Shown: piece after piece, positions 55,413 through 64,000 of the stretch | How positions within the stretch are numbered: the first letter of the stretch is position 1 | Layout of the letters: every line of letters starts with the position of its first letter | Translations under genes and position numbers: made by a program | Notes under the pieces: generated by a model | What the model was told of the DNA's origin: nothing | Databases searched by the model: none | The model's input: only the letters and a program-made list of their open reading frames with translations | Origin: Sulfurovum sp. TSL1 | GTDB lineage: Bacteria > Campylobacterota > Campylobacteria > Campylobacterales > Sulfurovaceae | Direction of reading: 5' to 3' | Assembly: GCF_019972135.1 (NCBI RefSeq) | Contig: NZ_BPFI01000002.1 | Location: 62,001 to 126,000, forward strand | DNA: 64,000 nucleotides

Positions 55413-57524
55413 GTGATAAAGATGCCTACACTTCATGGAACAGACCCCGAAGCGAAACGAAAAGAGATCAAAGGTTATTTCCAAGGTTGTTATAGCCGAT
55501 ATGAATCTCTCTTTCGTATCGTTGTAGACAAAAATGCCTATTTTCAAAAAGCGGATCCACTTCGTCACCCTATCCTTTTTTACTATGGCCATACGGCTAC
55601 ATTTTTCATAAATAAACTAAACCTTGCCAAGATCATCGATGAACGTATCGATCCCGGACTCGAGTCACTTTTTGCCGTGGGTGTCGATGAAATGAGCTGG
55701 GATGATCTGAATGCAGCACATTATGATTGGCCTACGCTGGAAGAGACCCAGGCGTATCGTGATGCAGTGTATATGCAGGTCACCTCTCTTATCGACACAC
55801 TTCCTTTAGAACTTCCTATCACGGAAGATTCACCCTGGTGGGTGATCCTGATGGGCATTGAGCATGAGAACATCCATCTTGAAACTTCTTCGGTACTGAT
55901 ACGTCAACTTCCATTGGAGTCCATAAGGGAAAACAGCGAATGGGAAGAGTGTGAAATGGTCTCTCCTGTACCCCAGAATGTACTTCTTGATGTACCTCAA
56001 GGGACAGTGATACTGGGAAAGAACAAAGATGCAAAACTTTTTGGCTGGGACAATGAATATGGAGAGCATCAGGCACATATACCGGCATTTAAAGCGGCCA
56101 AATATCTTACCTCCAATGCTGAATACTTAGAATTTGTAAAAGATGCCGGATACAGCAATGATCGGTTTTGGTGTGAAGAGGGAAAAGCATGGAAAGCCTA
56201 TACCCGGGCAGCACATCCTATGTTTTGGCGTAAGTGTGAGGAGGGGTACAGACTTCGTACTTTGAGTAGAGAGATAGAACTTCCCTTGAGCTGGCCAGTA
56301 GAGGTCAATCACCTGGAAGCTTCTGCATTTTGTCAATGGAAAAGTCACAAAGAGGGTGTCAACATCACTCTGCCGACCGAGGATGAATACATCCGCTTGC
56401 GTGATGAAAGTAAAGTGCTCCCTTACCTGGAGTGGACCGAGAAAGGTGAAACGATCGCCAACATCAATCTTGAAGGCTTTGCCTCGTGCGTGCCTGTGGA
56501 TACCTATAAACATGGGGATTTTTATGATGTGATAGGAAATGTGTGGCAGTGGTCACGGACACCGATCTATCCGTTTGATGGCTTTAAGGTCCATCCTGTC
56601 TATGATGATTTTTCGGTACCGACCTTTGATGGTAAACATGATATTATCAAGGGAGGATCATGGATCAGCTGCGGGAACCTTGCTACCCAAAAGAGCCGTT
56701 ATGGGTTTAGAAGACATTTTTATCAACACGCAGGATTTAGGTATATACAGAGTAGGTATGAAGAGAGGGTGATCACCAATATCTATAATACGGACACCCT
56801 TATTTCCCAGTATTGCCATTTTGGTTGGGGTGAAAATGCATTGGGTGTGGAAAATTACCCCGCAGCGTGTGCACGGATCGCATTAGAAACGATGAAAGAG
56901 AAGCCTAAGCGAAGCGCATTGGACATTGGGTGTGCCATAGGACGAAGTACTTTTGAACTGGCACGCGGTTTTGATGAAGTGATCGGTTTGGATTTTTCTG
57001 CGCGTTTCATACAGGAAGCACAGAAGCTTAAAGAGGATGGTCTATTACGTTATACTATGCCGACCGAGGGTGAACTGGAAAATTTTCATGAGGTAAAACT
57101 TTCCGATCTTGATCTGGACGAAGAACGAAACAGGGTCTCATTTTGGCAAGCAGATGCCTGTAATTTAAAACCTGTCTACAAAGATTTTGACCTGATCTTT
57201 GGGGGTAACCTGTTAGACAGACTCTATGATCCTAAAAAGTTTTTAGAGGCTATGGCATCGCGTATCAATGAGGGAGGATTACTCATTCTAACGTCTCCCT
57301 ACACATGGCAGGAGGAGTCAACCCCCAAAGAGAAATGGATAGGCGGATACAAAAGAGACGGTGAGACCATTACGACACTCGATGGGCTTAAAGAGATACT
57401 GGGCAAAGCGTTTACGCTTATAGAGACGAAAGAGGTGCCGTTTGTGATACAGGAGACTGCACGGAAACACCAGCATACGATAGCACAGATGACCATATGG
57501 GAAAGGAGAAGTAAAAATGTTTGA
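55413..57524 (+). CDS. ovoA: 5-histidylcysteine sulfoxide synthase / mercaptohistidine methyltransferase (OvoA)
   Basis: First enzyme of ovothiol A synthesis: joins cysteine to histidine oxidatively, then N-methylates. 703 residues in three parts: DinB-like iron domain (~40-165) with the HxxxHxE motif GIEHENIHLE (His151, His155, Glu157); FGE-sulfatase-like domain (~195-455) with IPAFKAAKYLTSNAEYLEF and GNVWQWSRTPIYPF; and a SAM methyltransferase (~470-700) with ALDIGCAIGRSTFELARG. This three-domain layout is that of OvoA, unlike EgtB. GTG 55413 has AAGGA 8 bases upstream; ATG 55422 is the alternative. It overlaps ovoB by 8 bases. Confidence 0.92.
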   Translation: MIKMPTLHGTDPEAKRKEIKGYFQGCYSRYESLFRIVVDKNAYFQKADPLRHPILFYYGHTATFFINKLNLAKIIDERIDPGLESLFAVGVDEMSWDDLNAAHYDWPTLEETQAYRDAVYMQVTSLIDTLPLELPITEDSPWWVILMGIEHENIHLETSSVLIRQLPLESIRENSEWEECEMVSPVPQNVLLDVPQGTVILGKNKDAKLFGWDNEYGEHQAHIPAFKAAKYLTSNAEYLEFVKDAGYSNDRFWCEEGKAWKAYTRAAHPMFWRKCEEGYRLRTLSREIELPLSWPVEVNHLEASAFCQWKSHKEGVNITLPTEDEYIRLRDESKVLPYLEWTEKGETIANINLEGFASCVPVDTYKHGDFYDVIGNVWQWSRTPIYPFDGFKVHPVYDDFSVPTFDGKHDIIKGGSWISCGNLATQKSRYGFRRHFYQHAGFRYIQSRYEERVITNIYNTDTLISQYCHFGWGENALGVENYPAACARIALETMKEKPKRSALDIGCAIGRSTFELARGFDEVIGLDFSARFIQEAQKLKEDGLLRYTMPTEGELENFHEVKLSDLDLDEERNRVSFWQADACNLKPVYKDFDLIFGGNLLDRLYDPKKFLEAMASRINEGGLLILTSPYTWQEESTPKEKWIGGYKRDGETITTLDGLKEILGKAFTLIETKEVPFVIQETARKHQHTIAQMTIWERRSKNV

Positions 57525-58671
57525 AGCGATCAGCCGTCAAGGGACACACAGCATGAAATGGGATGAGGCCAAGAAAAAATTCGGTACAAATGATCTGCTT
57601 CCTCTTTGGGTTGCGGATATGGACCTGGCTTCTCCGGCATGTGTACAGGAGGCAATGGTGAAAAGGGCTTCCCACCCTCTGTACGGTTATACTGTCTATC
57701 CGGATGCCTATTATGCATCGATACAGAACTGGATGCAAGAGCGTTTTTCATGGGAGATAGAAAAAGAGTGGATCATTCCTTGTTACGGTGTGGTGCCCTC
57801 TTTGAACTTCATTATCTCCGCCTATACGAAAGAGGGTGATGGGATACTCATACAGACACCGATATACCCGCCTTTTGTAAGTTCTGTCAAGCATCAAAAA
57901 AGAAGGGTACTTGATAACAGACTGGTGTATGAAAACGGCAGGTATCACATAGATTTTGAAGACTTTGGGCGTAAGGCCAAAGAAGCCAAACTCTTTTTAC
58001 TCTGTTCGCCGCATAATCCGACCGGACGGGTATGGTCTGAAGAGGAATTGGGAAAGATCATTGAGATCTGCATAGAGAATGATGTCCTCATCATTTCTGA
58101 TGAGATCCATGCGGATATTGTCTATGAGAAAACACATCACAGCATTGGCAGTTTTGAGAAGATCATGCATTATTGCGTTGTTTTGAATGCCCCTTCCAAA
58201 ACATTTAACGTTGCAGGGTTGAACACCTCTTATGCGATCATTCCTGATACCAGGCTGCGTCAAGCTTACAGTGTTGAACAGGACAGATCAGGCATTACCA
58301 ATGGAAACCCGTTTGGTATCGAAGCGTTGATGAGCGCCTACAGGGAAGGTGCGCCATGGTTGGAACAGCTCAAAGAGCACTTACGCTCAAACATCAGTTA
58401 TGTCAACGGATTTTTAAAAACGCATCAACTGCCTATCAAGGCAGTCCCTACAGAATCGACCTTTTTAATGTGGCTTGACTGTAGAGGCATGGGACTGTCC
58501 CATGCCCAACTGGTCGATTTCTTTTTACATCAAGCCAAACTCGGGCTGAATGACGGTCAAAGTTTTGGTAAGGCAGGAGAAGGTTTTATGAGGTTAAATG
58601 TGGGGACATCCAAAGAAGTGCTCAGTGAAGCGATGCAGCGACTGCTTAATGCCTACAAGGAAGCGTGTTGA
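57517..58671 (+). CDS. ovoB: PLP-dependent C-S lyase (OvoB; MalY/PatB family)
   Basis: 384 residues, fold-type I PLP enzyme of the MalY/PatB cystathionine-beta-lyase group: PLWVADMDLASP near the start, YGVVPSLNFIISAYT, SPHNPTGRVW, ISDEIHADIVY, and PLP Lys228 in NAPSKTFNVAGLN. Its start overlaps ovoA by 8 bases, and in ovothiol synthesis a beta-lyase called OvoB cleaves the OvoA sulfoxide product; the role is inferred from this coupling. Ribosome-binding site AAAGGAGAAG. Confidence 0.88.
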   Translation: MFEAISRQGTHSMKWDEAKKKFGTNDLLPLWVADMDLASPACVQEAMVKRASHPLYGYTVYPDAYYASIQNWMQERFSWEIEKEWIIPCYGVVPSLNFIISAYTKEGDGILIQTPIYPPFVSSVKHQKRRVLDNRLVYENGRYHIDFEDFGRKAKEAKLFLLCSPHNPTGRVWSEEELGKIIEICIENDVLIISDEIHADIVYEKTHHSIGSFEKIMHYCVVLNAPSKTFNVAGLNTSYAIIPDTRLRQAYSVEQDRSGITNGNPFGIEALMSAYREGAPWLEQLKEHLRSNISYVNGFLKTHQLPIKAVPTESTFLMWLDCRGMGLSHAQLVDFFLHQAKLGLNDGQSFGKAGEGFMRLNVGTSKEVLSEAMQRLLNAYKEAC

Positions 58672-60407
58672 GAAGTCTGTTTGTCTATGTGATCCTGTCC
58701 CTATGGCTCTATGCACTGCCTCAGGTCATCAATGAAGAGATACGCAGATCAGGGATCTCGAAAAAAGATATCAGTATCTATATTAAAGAAGCGGGTCAAC
58801 ATGGAAAGGTCGTGGCTTCACTCAATGCTTCCAAAAGCAGGACCCCTGCATCCGTGATCAAAGTACTGACCACCTATGCCTCGGTACTGAAGCTCGGTTT
58901 TGATTACCGTTGGCCTACGAAATTCTACACTACTGGGAAAGTACAAAACGGCGTGCTTCAAGGGGATCTGCTTATTAAAGGATTCGGCGACCCTACTTTA
59001 AATGCCAAGGACCTTGAGAAGATCGTCTCGGCTATACGTGCAGAAGGGATACGCCAGATCAGCGGTGATATCGTGATAGACAGAAGCTACTTTAAAGTGG
59101 GGAGTCAAGACACTTCAGGTTTTGACGAAAATCTTTACAGTGCCTATAATGCCATGCCCGATGCGATGATGTTCAACGAGCGTGTGGTCACCGTCTGTGT
59201 GATCCCCAAAGAAAAGAGAGTCCATAAAAAAGATGCGGATGAAAGTTACAGAGTGGTCGATCAATTGGAACATGTCAACAAACCCTGCAGAGGAAAATAC
59301 TCCTGGCCAAGGGTGAAAATTGACAAGAGTGAAGTGGTCCCTACGGTGTTTCTTCAAGGAAAGATCTCCAAACGATGCGGAAAACGGAATATCTGCCAAG
59401 TCATCACCAAACCCTATAAGTCATTCTATTATGCACTGAAAGATAGATTGGCTCAAGAGGGGGTAGCTGTAAGAGGCGGCTTGAAATTACATAAGATACC
59501 TCAAGAGGCAAAAGCACTTTTTACCCACTACTCAGAGCCTTTGGAAGAGATCATTGCTGAGACATCCAAGGAGAGCAATAACCTCTATGCAAGACATCTA
59601 CTGCTTCTTTTGGGCGCAAAACTCTATGGTGCTCCCGCTACAGTGGAGAAAGGAAGAGATGCGATCAAATATATATTGGATTCAAGAGGTGCATTAGGTG
59701 AAGGAAAATTAGAGATCGATAACGGAAGCGGTCTTTCACGTACTTCAAAAATGAATGCAAAACTCTTGGCGAAAATGTATGATGATGCCTATGACCGTTA
59801 CGGATCCAGATGGATGGAGACACTCTCTATAGCAGGCGTGGACGGTACCATCAAACGCCGTTTTAGACATACCGTGGTAAAAAATCGTGCATGGATGAAG
59901 ACAGGGACACTGAGACGAGTGAAAAATATAGGCGGGTATGTCAAGAACAGGGCAGGAAAATTCTATACGGCTGTCATCATCATCAACAGTTCCAAGGCAA
60001 AATACCGCGGAGCCAAACTGCAAGATGAGATCGTGAAATGGCTGGCCAAAAGTACGGCGAAACCGGGCATATCATCTACCGTACCCACCTCTGTCAAAAC
60101 GATTCAACAGAAAATGCCTGCATCAGAATCATTATTCAGCAATGTCAAAACAAAAAGAGTAGCTGTAATGAAGCAGGAAAGCAAAGAGAACACTGTCCAG
60201 TATTATATTCAAGTGGGGTCTTTTTCCAGCATGCCCAACAAAACATATTTAGCAAAGATAAGCACTTTAGGATTACCTTACAAGGTACGCCGTGCAGAGA
60301 ATTATAAAGTACTTATAGGTGGCTATAGAGATGAAAAAAGTGCAAGAGCAGTGTTGGAAAAAGTACGCAGAGATATCAATGTCAGGGCATTTATAGTAAA
60401 GTTGTAG
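58665..60407 (+). CDS. dacB: D-alanyl-D-alanine carboxypeptidase/endopeptidase (PBP4, DacB) with SPOR domain
   Basis: 580 residues. Signal peptide at the N-terminus (SLFVYVILSLWLYALP), then a class C PBP4 domain with Ser63 in SVIK, the SNN triad motif (KESNNLYARHLL), and KTGTLRRV. From about residue 505 on there is a SPOR domain (YYIQVGSFSSMPNKTYLAKI; KVLIGGYRDEKSARAVLEKV) that binds denuded septal glycan. PBP4 with a SPOR tail is an unusual combination. TTG start overlaps the ovoB stop; no ATG is near. Periplasmic. Confidence 0.9.
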   Translation: MLRSLFVYVILSLWLYALPQVINEEIRRSGISKKDISIYIKEAGQHGKVVASLNASKSRTPASVIKVLTTYASVLKLGFDYRWPTKFYTTGKVQNGVLQGDLLIKGFGDPTLNAKDLEKIVSAIRAEGIRQISGDIVIDRSYFKVGSQDTSGFDENLYSAYNAMPDAMMFNERVVTVCVIPKEKRVHKKDADESYRVVDQLEHVNKPCRGKYSWPRVKIDKSEVVPTVFLQGKISKRCGKRNICQVITKPYKSFYYALKDRLAQEGVAVRGGLKLHKIPQEAKALFTHYSEPLEEIIAETSKESNNLYARHLLLLLGAKLYGAPATVEKGRDAIKYILDSRGALGEGKLEIDNGSGLSRTSKMNAKLLAKMYDDAYDRYGSRWMETLSIAGVDGTIKRRFRHTVVKNRAWMKTGTLRRVKNIGGYVKNRAGKFYTAVIIINSSKAKYRGAKLQDEIVKWLAKSTAKPGISSTVPTSVKTIQQKMPASESLFSNVKTKRVAVMKQESKENTVQYYIQVGSFSSMPNKTYLAKISTLGLPYKVRRAENYKVLIGGYRDEKSARAVLEKVRRDINVRAFIVKL

Positions 60408-60423
60408 TTTACCCCAAATACGT

Positions 60424-60429
60424 TATAAT
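60424..60429 (+). promoter_or_regulatory. -10 box for the dapC-like/murC run
   Basis: TATAAT in the 44-bp gap after dacB, 22 bp before the ATG at 60452; a ribosome-binding site (AGGGCAAC) sits between. Inference. Confidence 0.45.
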
Positions 60430-60451
60430 CCCTTAAAAATTTAGGGCAACA

Positions 60452-61576
60452 ATGAACTTCGAAACTTACCCTTTTGAGAAACTCAACCAATTACTTGAAA
60501 ATGTAATCCCCAACCACGATTACCCTGCACTTAGCCTGACGATTGGGGAACCTCAGTTCGAGACACCGGCATTTATACTGGATGCGCTCAAGGAGGCTTC
60601 TGCACTGCTGAACAAATATCCCAAAACGGCGGGTGAAGCGGAGCTGAGAGAAGGGATGTTGGCGTACAATAAAAAGCGTTTTGGTCTTACACTGACAGAT
60701 GCTCAGATCATTCCTACGTTTGGAACCAGAGAAGTGCTCTTTAATTTTCCCCAGTTCTTACTGCATGATGTGGAAAACCCTGTGATGGTCTTCCCCAACC
60801 CTTTTTATCAGATCTATGAGGGGGCAGCCAAGGCATGCAGAGCAGAGGTCATTTACTTGAACCTCAATGAAACCAGTCACTTCCAACCCGTAGTGGATGA
60901 AGAGGCATTGGCAAAAGCGGACCTGGTGATACTCAATTCTCCTAACAACCCTACATCATCGGTAATGTCTATGGAAGATCTAAAGCGTTGGGTAGGATTG
61001 GCATTGAAACATGATTTCATCCTTCTCAATGATGAGTGTTATGTGGATCTCTATCTGGATGAGCCACTTCCTTCACTGCTCAATGCAAGTATAGAAGCAG
61101 GCAATAAAAATTTTAAAAACGTGTTGGTGATCAACTCTATCTCCAAACGTTCCTCTGCACCGGGACTGCGTTCGGGATTTATAGCGGGAGATGCAGAGAT
61201 ACTCAAAGCATATATGGTATACAGGACCTATGTGGGGTGTGCTTCACCCTTACCGCTGCAGCATGCCGCCGCGATGGCATGGGCGGACCAGGAGCATGTC
61301 AATACATTCAGAGCAAAATACAAAAAGAATTTTGAAATGGCCAAAGAAGTTTTAGGGGTAGAGGCGCCTGAAGCGACCTTTTACATTTGGTTGAAAGTGG
61401 AAGATGAGATAGCCTTTACCACGAAACTTTATCAAGAGTACAATCTCAAGGTCCTGCCCGGTTCATTTTTGGGACGTGAGGGTGAAGGTCAAGGGTATAT
61501 AAGGCTCGCCCTTGTGTATGAAGCAGAGCAAACAAAAGAAGCATTGCAACGTATAGCACGTTGCCTGGAAAAGTAG
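60452..61576 (+). CDS. dapC: Succinyldiaminopimelate transaminase (DapC-like)
   Basis: Class I/II aminotransferase, 374 residues: SLTIGEPQFETPAFIL, EVLFNFPQFLL, PNNPTSSVMS, and PLP Lys232 in NSISKRSSAPGLRSGF. The position before murC and the Campylobacterota subfamily pattern suggest the N-succinyl-LL-diaminopimelate step of lysine/peptidoglycan synthesis; other amino-acid substrates are possible. A structured repeat copy lies just after its stop. Confidence 0.85.
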   Translation: MNFETYPFEKLNQLLENVIPNHDYPALSLTIGEPQFETPAFILDALKEASALLNKYPKTAGEAELREGMLAYNKKRFGLTLTDAQIIPTFGTREVLFNFPQFLLHDVENPVMVFPNPFYQIYEGAAKACRAEVIYLNLNETSHFQPVVDEEALAKADLVILNSPNNPTSSVMSMEDLKRWVGLALKHDFILLNDECYVDLYLDEPLPSLLNASIEAGNKNFKNVLVINSISKRSSAPGLRSGFIAGDAEILKAYMVYRTYVGCASPLPLQHAAAMAWADQEHVNTFRAKYKKNFEMAKEVLGVEAPEATFYIWLKVEDEIAFTTKLYQEYNLKVLPGSFLGREGEGQGYIRLALVYEAEQTKEALQRIARCLEK

Positions 61577-61582
61577 AAGACA

Positions 61583-61633
61583 CCCCACTTACGCTTTAGC
61601 GACGAGGGTATCGGCATTTAGTGCCAGAAAATC
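61583..61633. repeat. Structured repeat element, copy 2
   Basis: 51 bases matching 40200-40251 (differences: T/A in ACTT(T/A)CGC, and GGGAGG versus GAGG), with both inner hairpins (CGCTTTAGCG and GGCATTTAGTGCC) unchanged. The outer GTCACGGC inverted repeat of copy 1 is absent. It lies 6 bp after the dapC-like stop and 15 bp before the next gene, so it is transcribed. Confidence 0.75.
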
Positions 61634-61648
61634 AGTATTGGAGCAATC

Positions 61649-62251
61649 ATGATGGAAACACCGGAAATACACGTAGAAGAGTTAAAAAAAGACCCAGAGT
61701 TTCTGGCAAACATTGAAAGACTTGAGAAAGAGTGCAAGGAAGAAGAGAGCATTGCAAAAGGGTATCAGCTTTTAGATGCACAGCTCATCATTGAAGCTTC
61801 GGAAGATGAGATCAACGAGATATTCACCTTCATTGTCAATACAGCCTTTGACAGATTGGCTGAAAAACTCACTACCTCCCAGTCATTTGATATGAATGAT
61901 ACTGAGGACCTTGCTACAGCAAGAGCTATCTATGAGCATGGGATACAACGTTACAGTGAAAATGACAAAAAGGGGGCCAAGGAGATCTTTCTTGTATTGC
62001 ACTATACGATCGACCATGCAGGTTTGAAAGATGCGATGATGGTACATGTGGCTGCAGTCATGGAAGGAAAGAGTTTTGAAGATTTTATAGAAAATCTCGT
62101 CGATGTGGAAGGGGTAGATGCCCATGACCCTCTGGCGTTTTTCATACAGACATTTACAGAGCCTACCGAAGCGTTGCTTGCAAAATTTGACACGCATGTC
62201 AAGCTGGCACAAGAAGAGCTCAGAGTGCTTGATGAAAGCAAGGAAAAATAG
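61649..62251 (+). CDS. Conserved hypothetical acidic protein
   Basis: 200 residues, highly acidic (many Glu/Asp), probably all helical, no signal peptide or membrane segment. It begins ETPEIHVEELKKDPEFLANI. Residues ~85-190 contain repeated helical pairs (ARAIYEHGIQRYSENDKKGA, KEIFLVLHYTIDHAGLKDAM) reminiscent of TPR-like folds. I do not recognise a family. It starts shortly after a structured repeat and ends two bases before murC, so it is in an operon with murC. Confidence 0.8.
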   Translation: MMETPEIHVEELKKDPEFLANIERLEKECKEEESIAKGYQLLDAQLIIEASEDEINEIFTFIVNTAFDRLAEKLTTSQSFDMNDTEDLATARAIYEHGIQRYSENDKKGAKEIFLVLHYTIDHAGLKDAMMVHVAAVMEGKSFEDFIENLVDVEGVDAHDPLAFFIQTFTEPTEALLAKFDTHVKLAQEELRVLDESKEK

Positions 62252-62253
62252 CA

Positions 62254-63570
62254 ATGAAAAAGATCCATTTTATAGGTATCGGGGGTATCGGACTCTCTGC
62301 CTTGGCCAAGTTTCTCTTCAATGACGGACATAAGATCTCCGGTTCGGATATCAAACAGACAGAGATCACCAATGACCTGGCAACCAACTTTAATGCGAAG
62401 ATCACCATCCCTCACCACGCTGATGCGGTAGAGGGTGTCGACAGGGTGATCTACTCTGCGGCGGTACGTCCCAACAATCCTGAGTATCAAAGAGCGAAAG
62501 AGCTGGGGATAGAACTGCTTTCACGTAAAGAGGCGCTCAAGAGTATCCTGGGTGAAAAAGAGGTCTATGCGGTAGGTGGTGCACACGGTAAGAGTACGAC
62601 TTCAGCCATGCTTGCATCCATCATGCCTGAGTCCAATGCACTGATCGGTGCGATCAGTAAAGAGTTCGGTTCAAATGTACGGAATTATCCGAACAACAAA
62701 GTGGTATTTGAAGCCGATGAGAGTGATGAGAGTTTTTTAAACTCTAACCCCCATCTTGCGATCGTGACCAATGTGGAACCGGAGCATATGGAATACTACG
62801 GGTATGATGAAGAGCGTTTTTACAACGCCTATAAAAACTTTTTGTCACTGGCGAAAACACGTGTGATCAATGCAGAAGATCCATTCCTTTCCTCTTTGGA
62901 GATGGAGAGTATTAAGCTTTATCCTTCCAAAGATATCAAAAACACAGCGTTTGTATTGGTAGGCGGTGAGCCACATACAAGATTTGAACTTTTGGACCTG
63001 GGTACATTTGAGGTATTCGGTTTTGGAAACCATATTGCATTGGATGCATCATTGGCGATACTCGGTGCTTTGGAGCTGGGTGAAAAAATAGAAGATATAA
63101 GGGGAAACCTTTTACACTACAGAGGGATCAAAAAACGTTTTGACATTGTACAGAACCAGGAAGAGTGTGTGGTGATAGATGACTATGGACATCACCCGAC
63201 AGAGATAAAAGTCACCATGGAGTCACTGCAAACCTATAAAGTATTGCGCAATTTTTCCAAACTCAATGTCATTTGGCAACCGCATAAGTACAGCCGTACG
63301 ATGGATAACCTGCAAGGCTTTGTAGAGTGTTTTGAAGGGGTGGATGAACTGGTGATCCTTCCTATATGGTCTGCGGGTGAGTTAAAGGTAGACATAGACC
63401 TCAAGGGAGCCTTCAGCCGTTATACCCTTCATATGGCAGATTCTGTCACGAAAGAAGACGGCATCGTCAAAGTCTTTAAAGACGGGCATATTATACAAGA
63501 GTACAGTGACGGGCTTGTGACAGCCTTTGGTGCGGGAGATATCACGTATCAGATACGCGGAGAGGCATAA
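62254..63570 (+). CDS. murC: UDP-N-acetylmuramate--L-alanine ligase
   Basis: First Mur ligase, adding L-Ala to UDP-MurNAc. 438 residues: HFIGIGGIGLSALAKFLFND, ATP loop VGGAHGKSTTSAML (Ala-His-Gly-Lys-Ser in place of the more usual Thr-His-Gly-Lys-Thr), EADESDESFLN, TNVEPEHMEYYG and VIDDYGHHPTEIKVT. Two bases after the hypothetical gene; mutS2 follows after 4 bases. Confidence 0.97.
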   Translation: MKKIHFIGIGGIGLSALAKFLFNDGHKISGSDIKQTEITNDLATNFNAKITIPHHADAVEGVDRVIYSAAVRPNNPEYQRAKELGIELLSRKEALKSILGEKEVYAVGGAHGKSTTSAMLASIMPESNALIGAISKEFGSNVRNYPNNKVVFEADESDESFLNSNPHLAIVTNVEPEHMEYYGYDEERFYNAYKNFLSLAKTRVINAEDPFLSSLEMESIKLYPSKDIKNTAFVLVGGEPHTRFELLDLGTFEVFGFGNHIALDASLAILGALELGEKIEDIRGNLLHYRGIKKRFDIVQNQEECVVIDDYGHHPTEIKVTMESLQTYKVLRNFSKLNVIWQPHKYSRTMDNLQGFVECFEGVDELVILPIWSAGELKVDIDLKGAFSRYTLHMADSVTKEDGIVKVFKDGHIIQEYSDGLVTAFGAGDITYQIRGEA

Positions 63571-63574
63571 GGTC

Positions 63575-64000
63575 ATGCATTCTCAGGAGAGTAGTGAAAA
63601 AACCATTATACAGAAACTGGACCTGGACGGGTATATCCAGCAGTTCCAAAAGTTTTTAGCCAGAGAAAAACCTGTGGCGATGATGGGGGATATCAACCAG
63701 CATTACCGGTATATCCAAGCACTCTCAAAAGTCCAATTCCCTCTACCCAATGCAGTACCGAACCTGGAGAGAGAATTGAACCTCATTCAGAAACAGGGGG
63801 TACTCTCTCTGGATGAGATCTATGCCTTTGTCACCATGATCTCCTACTTCAATACTTTAAGAACCGTGGGGTTCACAGAACCGCTCATCTCCTGGATACA
63901 AGGGATAGAGATACCCGATGAGATCATCGAGGTCGTAGGGTATTTTACTGCTGAAGGAGAGATCAATCCTGAACGTGATCCGGAACTTTTTAAACTTGAA
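63575..64000 (+). CDS. mutS2: Endonuclease MutS2 (5' part, runs off the window)
   Basis: ATG at 63575, then 142 open codons to the window edge. The visible part begins SEKTIIQKLDLDGYIQQFQK with a REKPVAMMGDINQHYRYI segment, matching the N-terminal helical region of Campylobacterota MutS2 proteins. The MutS ATPase and Smr domains would lie beyond the edge, so the call rests on the N-terminus and the murC neighbourhood. Confidence 0.75.
   Translation, partial: MHSQESSEKTIIQKLDLDGYIQQFQKFLAREKPVAMMGDINQHYRYIQALSKVQFPLPNAVPNLERELNLIQKQGVLSLDEIYAFVTMISYFNTLRTVGFTEPLISWIQGIEIPDEIIEVVGYFTAEGEINPERDPELFKLE

Noticed and set aside
1-64000. CRISPR arrays, tRNA or rRNA genes, intact IS elements or prophage
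   Set aside because: No regular repeat-spacer array, no tRNA cloverleaf in spacers, and no transposase or integrase was seen by eye.

Overview
The window looks like a chromosomal segment of a Campylobacterota (formerly Epsilonproteobacteria) chemolithoautotroph, most likely of the Sulfurovum/Sulfurimonas kind. This rests on gene content and order (alaS-copD-like-maf, purE-glyQ, uvrD-truB-ispE with smpB, secD-secF-DUF6394, a standalone MutS2), on a glutamine synthetase without the adenylylation tyrosine, and on a bicarbonate-uptake locus. The assignment comes from reading protein sequences, not from a database search. No rRNA or tRNA gene, CRISPR array or complete insertion sequence was seen.

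Layout. 1-8575 (+): 3' part of alaS, a CopD-like membrane protein, maf, a bioF-like gene, a PBP1A, a DsbA-family oxidoreductase and a Na+/H+ antiporter, closely packed. 8576-18129 is the least orderly part. It holds a decayed SGNH hydrolase, a lone biotin carboxylase, a 45-codon relic of a porin gene running into bioA, a full porin, a 155-bp structured stretch bounded by direct repeats, an isocitrate dehydrogenase, an AraC-type regulator, and an intact SbtB-like PII gene behind an internally deleted, frameshifted sbtA. 18130-33091 is ordinary housekeeping: glnA, a PHP phosphatase, trhP, two different purE genes around glyQ and purK, nif3, a zinc-ribbon coiled-coil protein, waaA, yggU, a pseudouridine synthase, ffh, and rpsP-khpA-rimM-trmD-rplS.

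33122-42422 is a minus-strand group (uvrD, truB, ispE ... smpB, HugZ-like) interrupted by a plus-strand block (34134-38338). That block carries a pseudouridine synthase, a three-gene envelope system (retropepsin-like protein, inactive-transglutaminase multi-TM protein, RimK-like ATP-grasp ligase) and a VF530-type protein. 42623-50744 contains a LysR regulator, an SspB-like protein, pabC-like, cysK, pyrC, yidD, a CYTH/CHAD protein with a degenerate active site, an AT-rich epoxide-hydrolase-like gene, and a protein that looks like a kinase/receiver hybrid stripped of all phosphotransfer residues. 50884-64000 carries lnt, yajC-secD-secF, an ovoA-ovoB ovothiol operon, a PBP4 with a SPOR domain, a dapC-like aminotransferase, an unknown conserved protein, murC and the start of mutS2.

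The most unusual items are a dispersed ~51-bp repeat with two internal hairpins (40200 and 61583), the broken sbtA with intact sbtB, the porin relic that appears to provide the translation start region of bioA, the paralogous PurE pair, the ATP-grasp/transglutaminase/retropepsin trio, and the fully degenerate signalling protein at 49881-50744.
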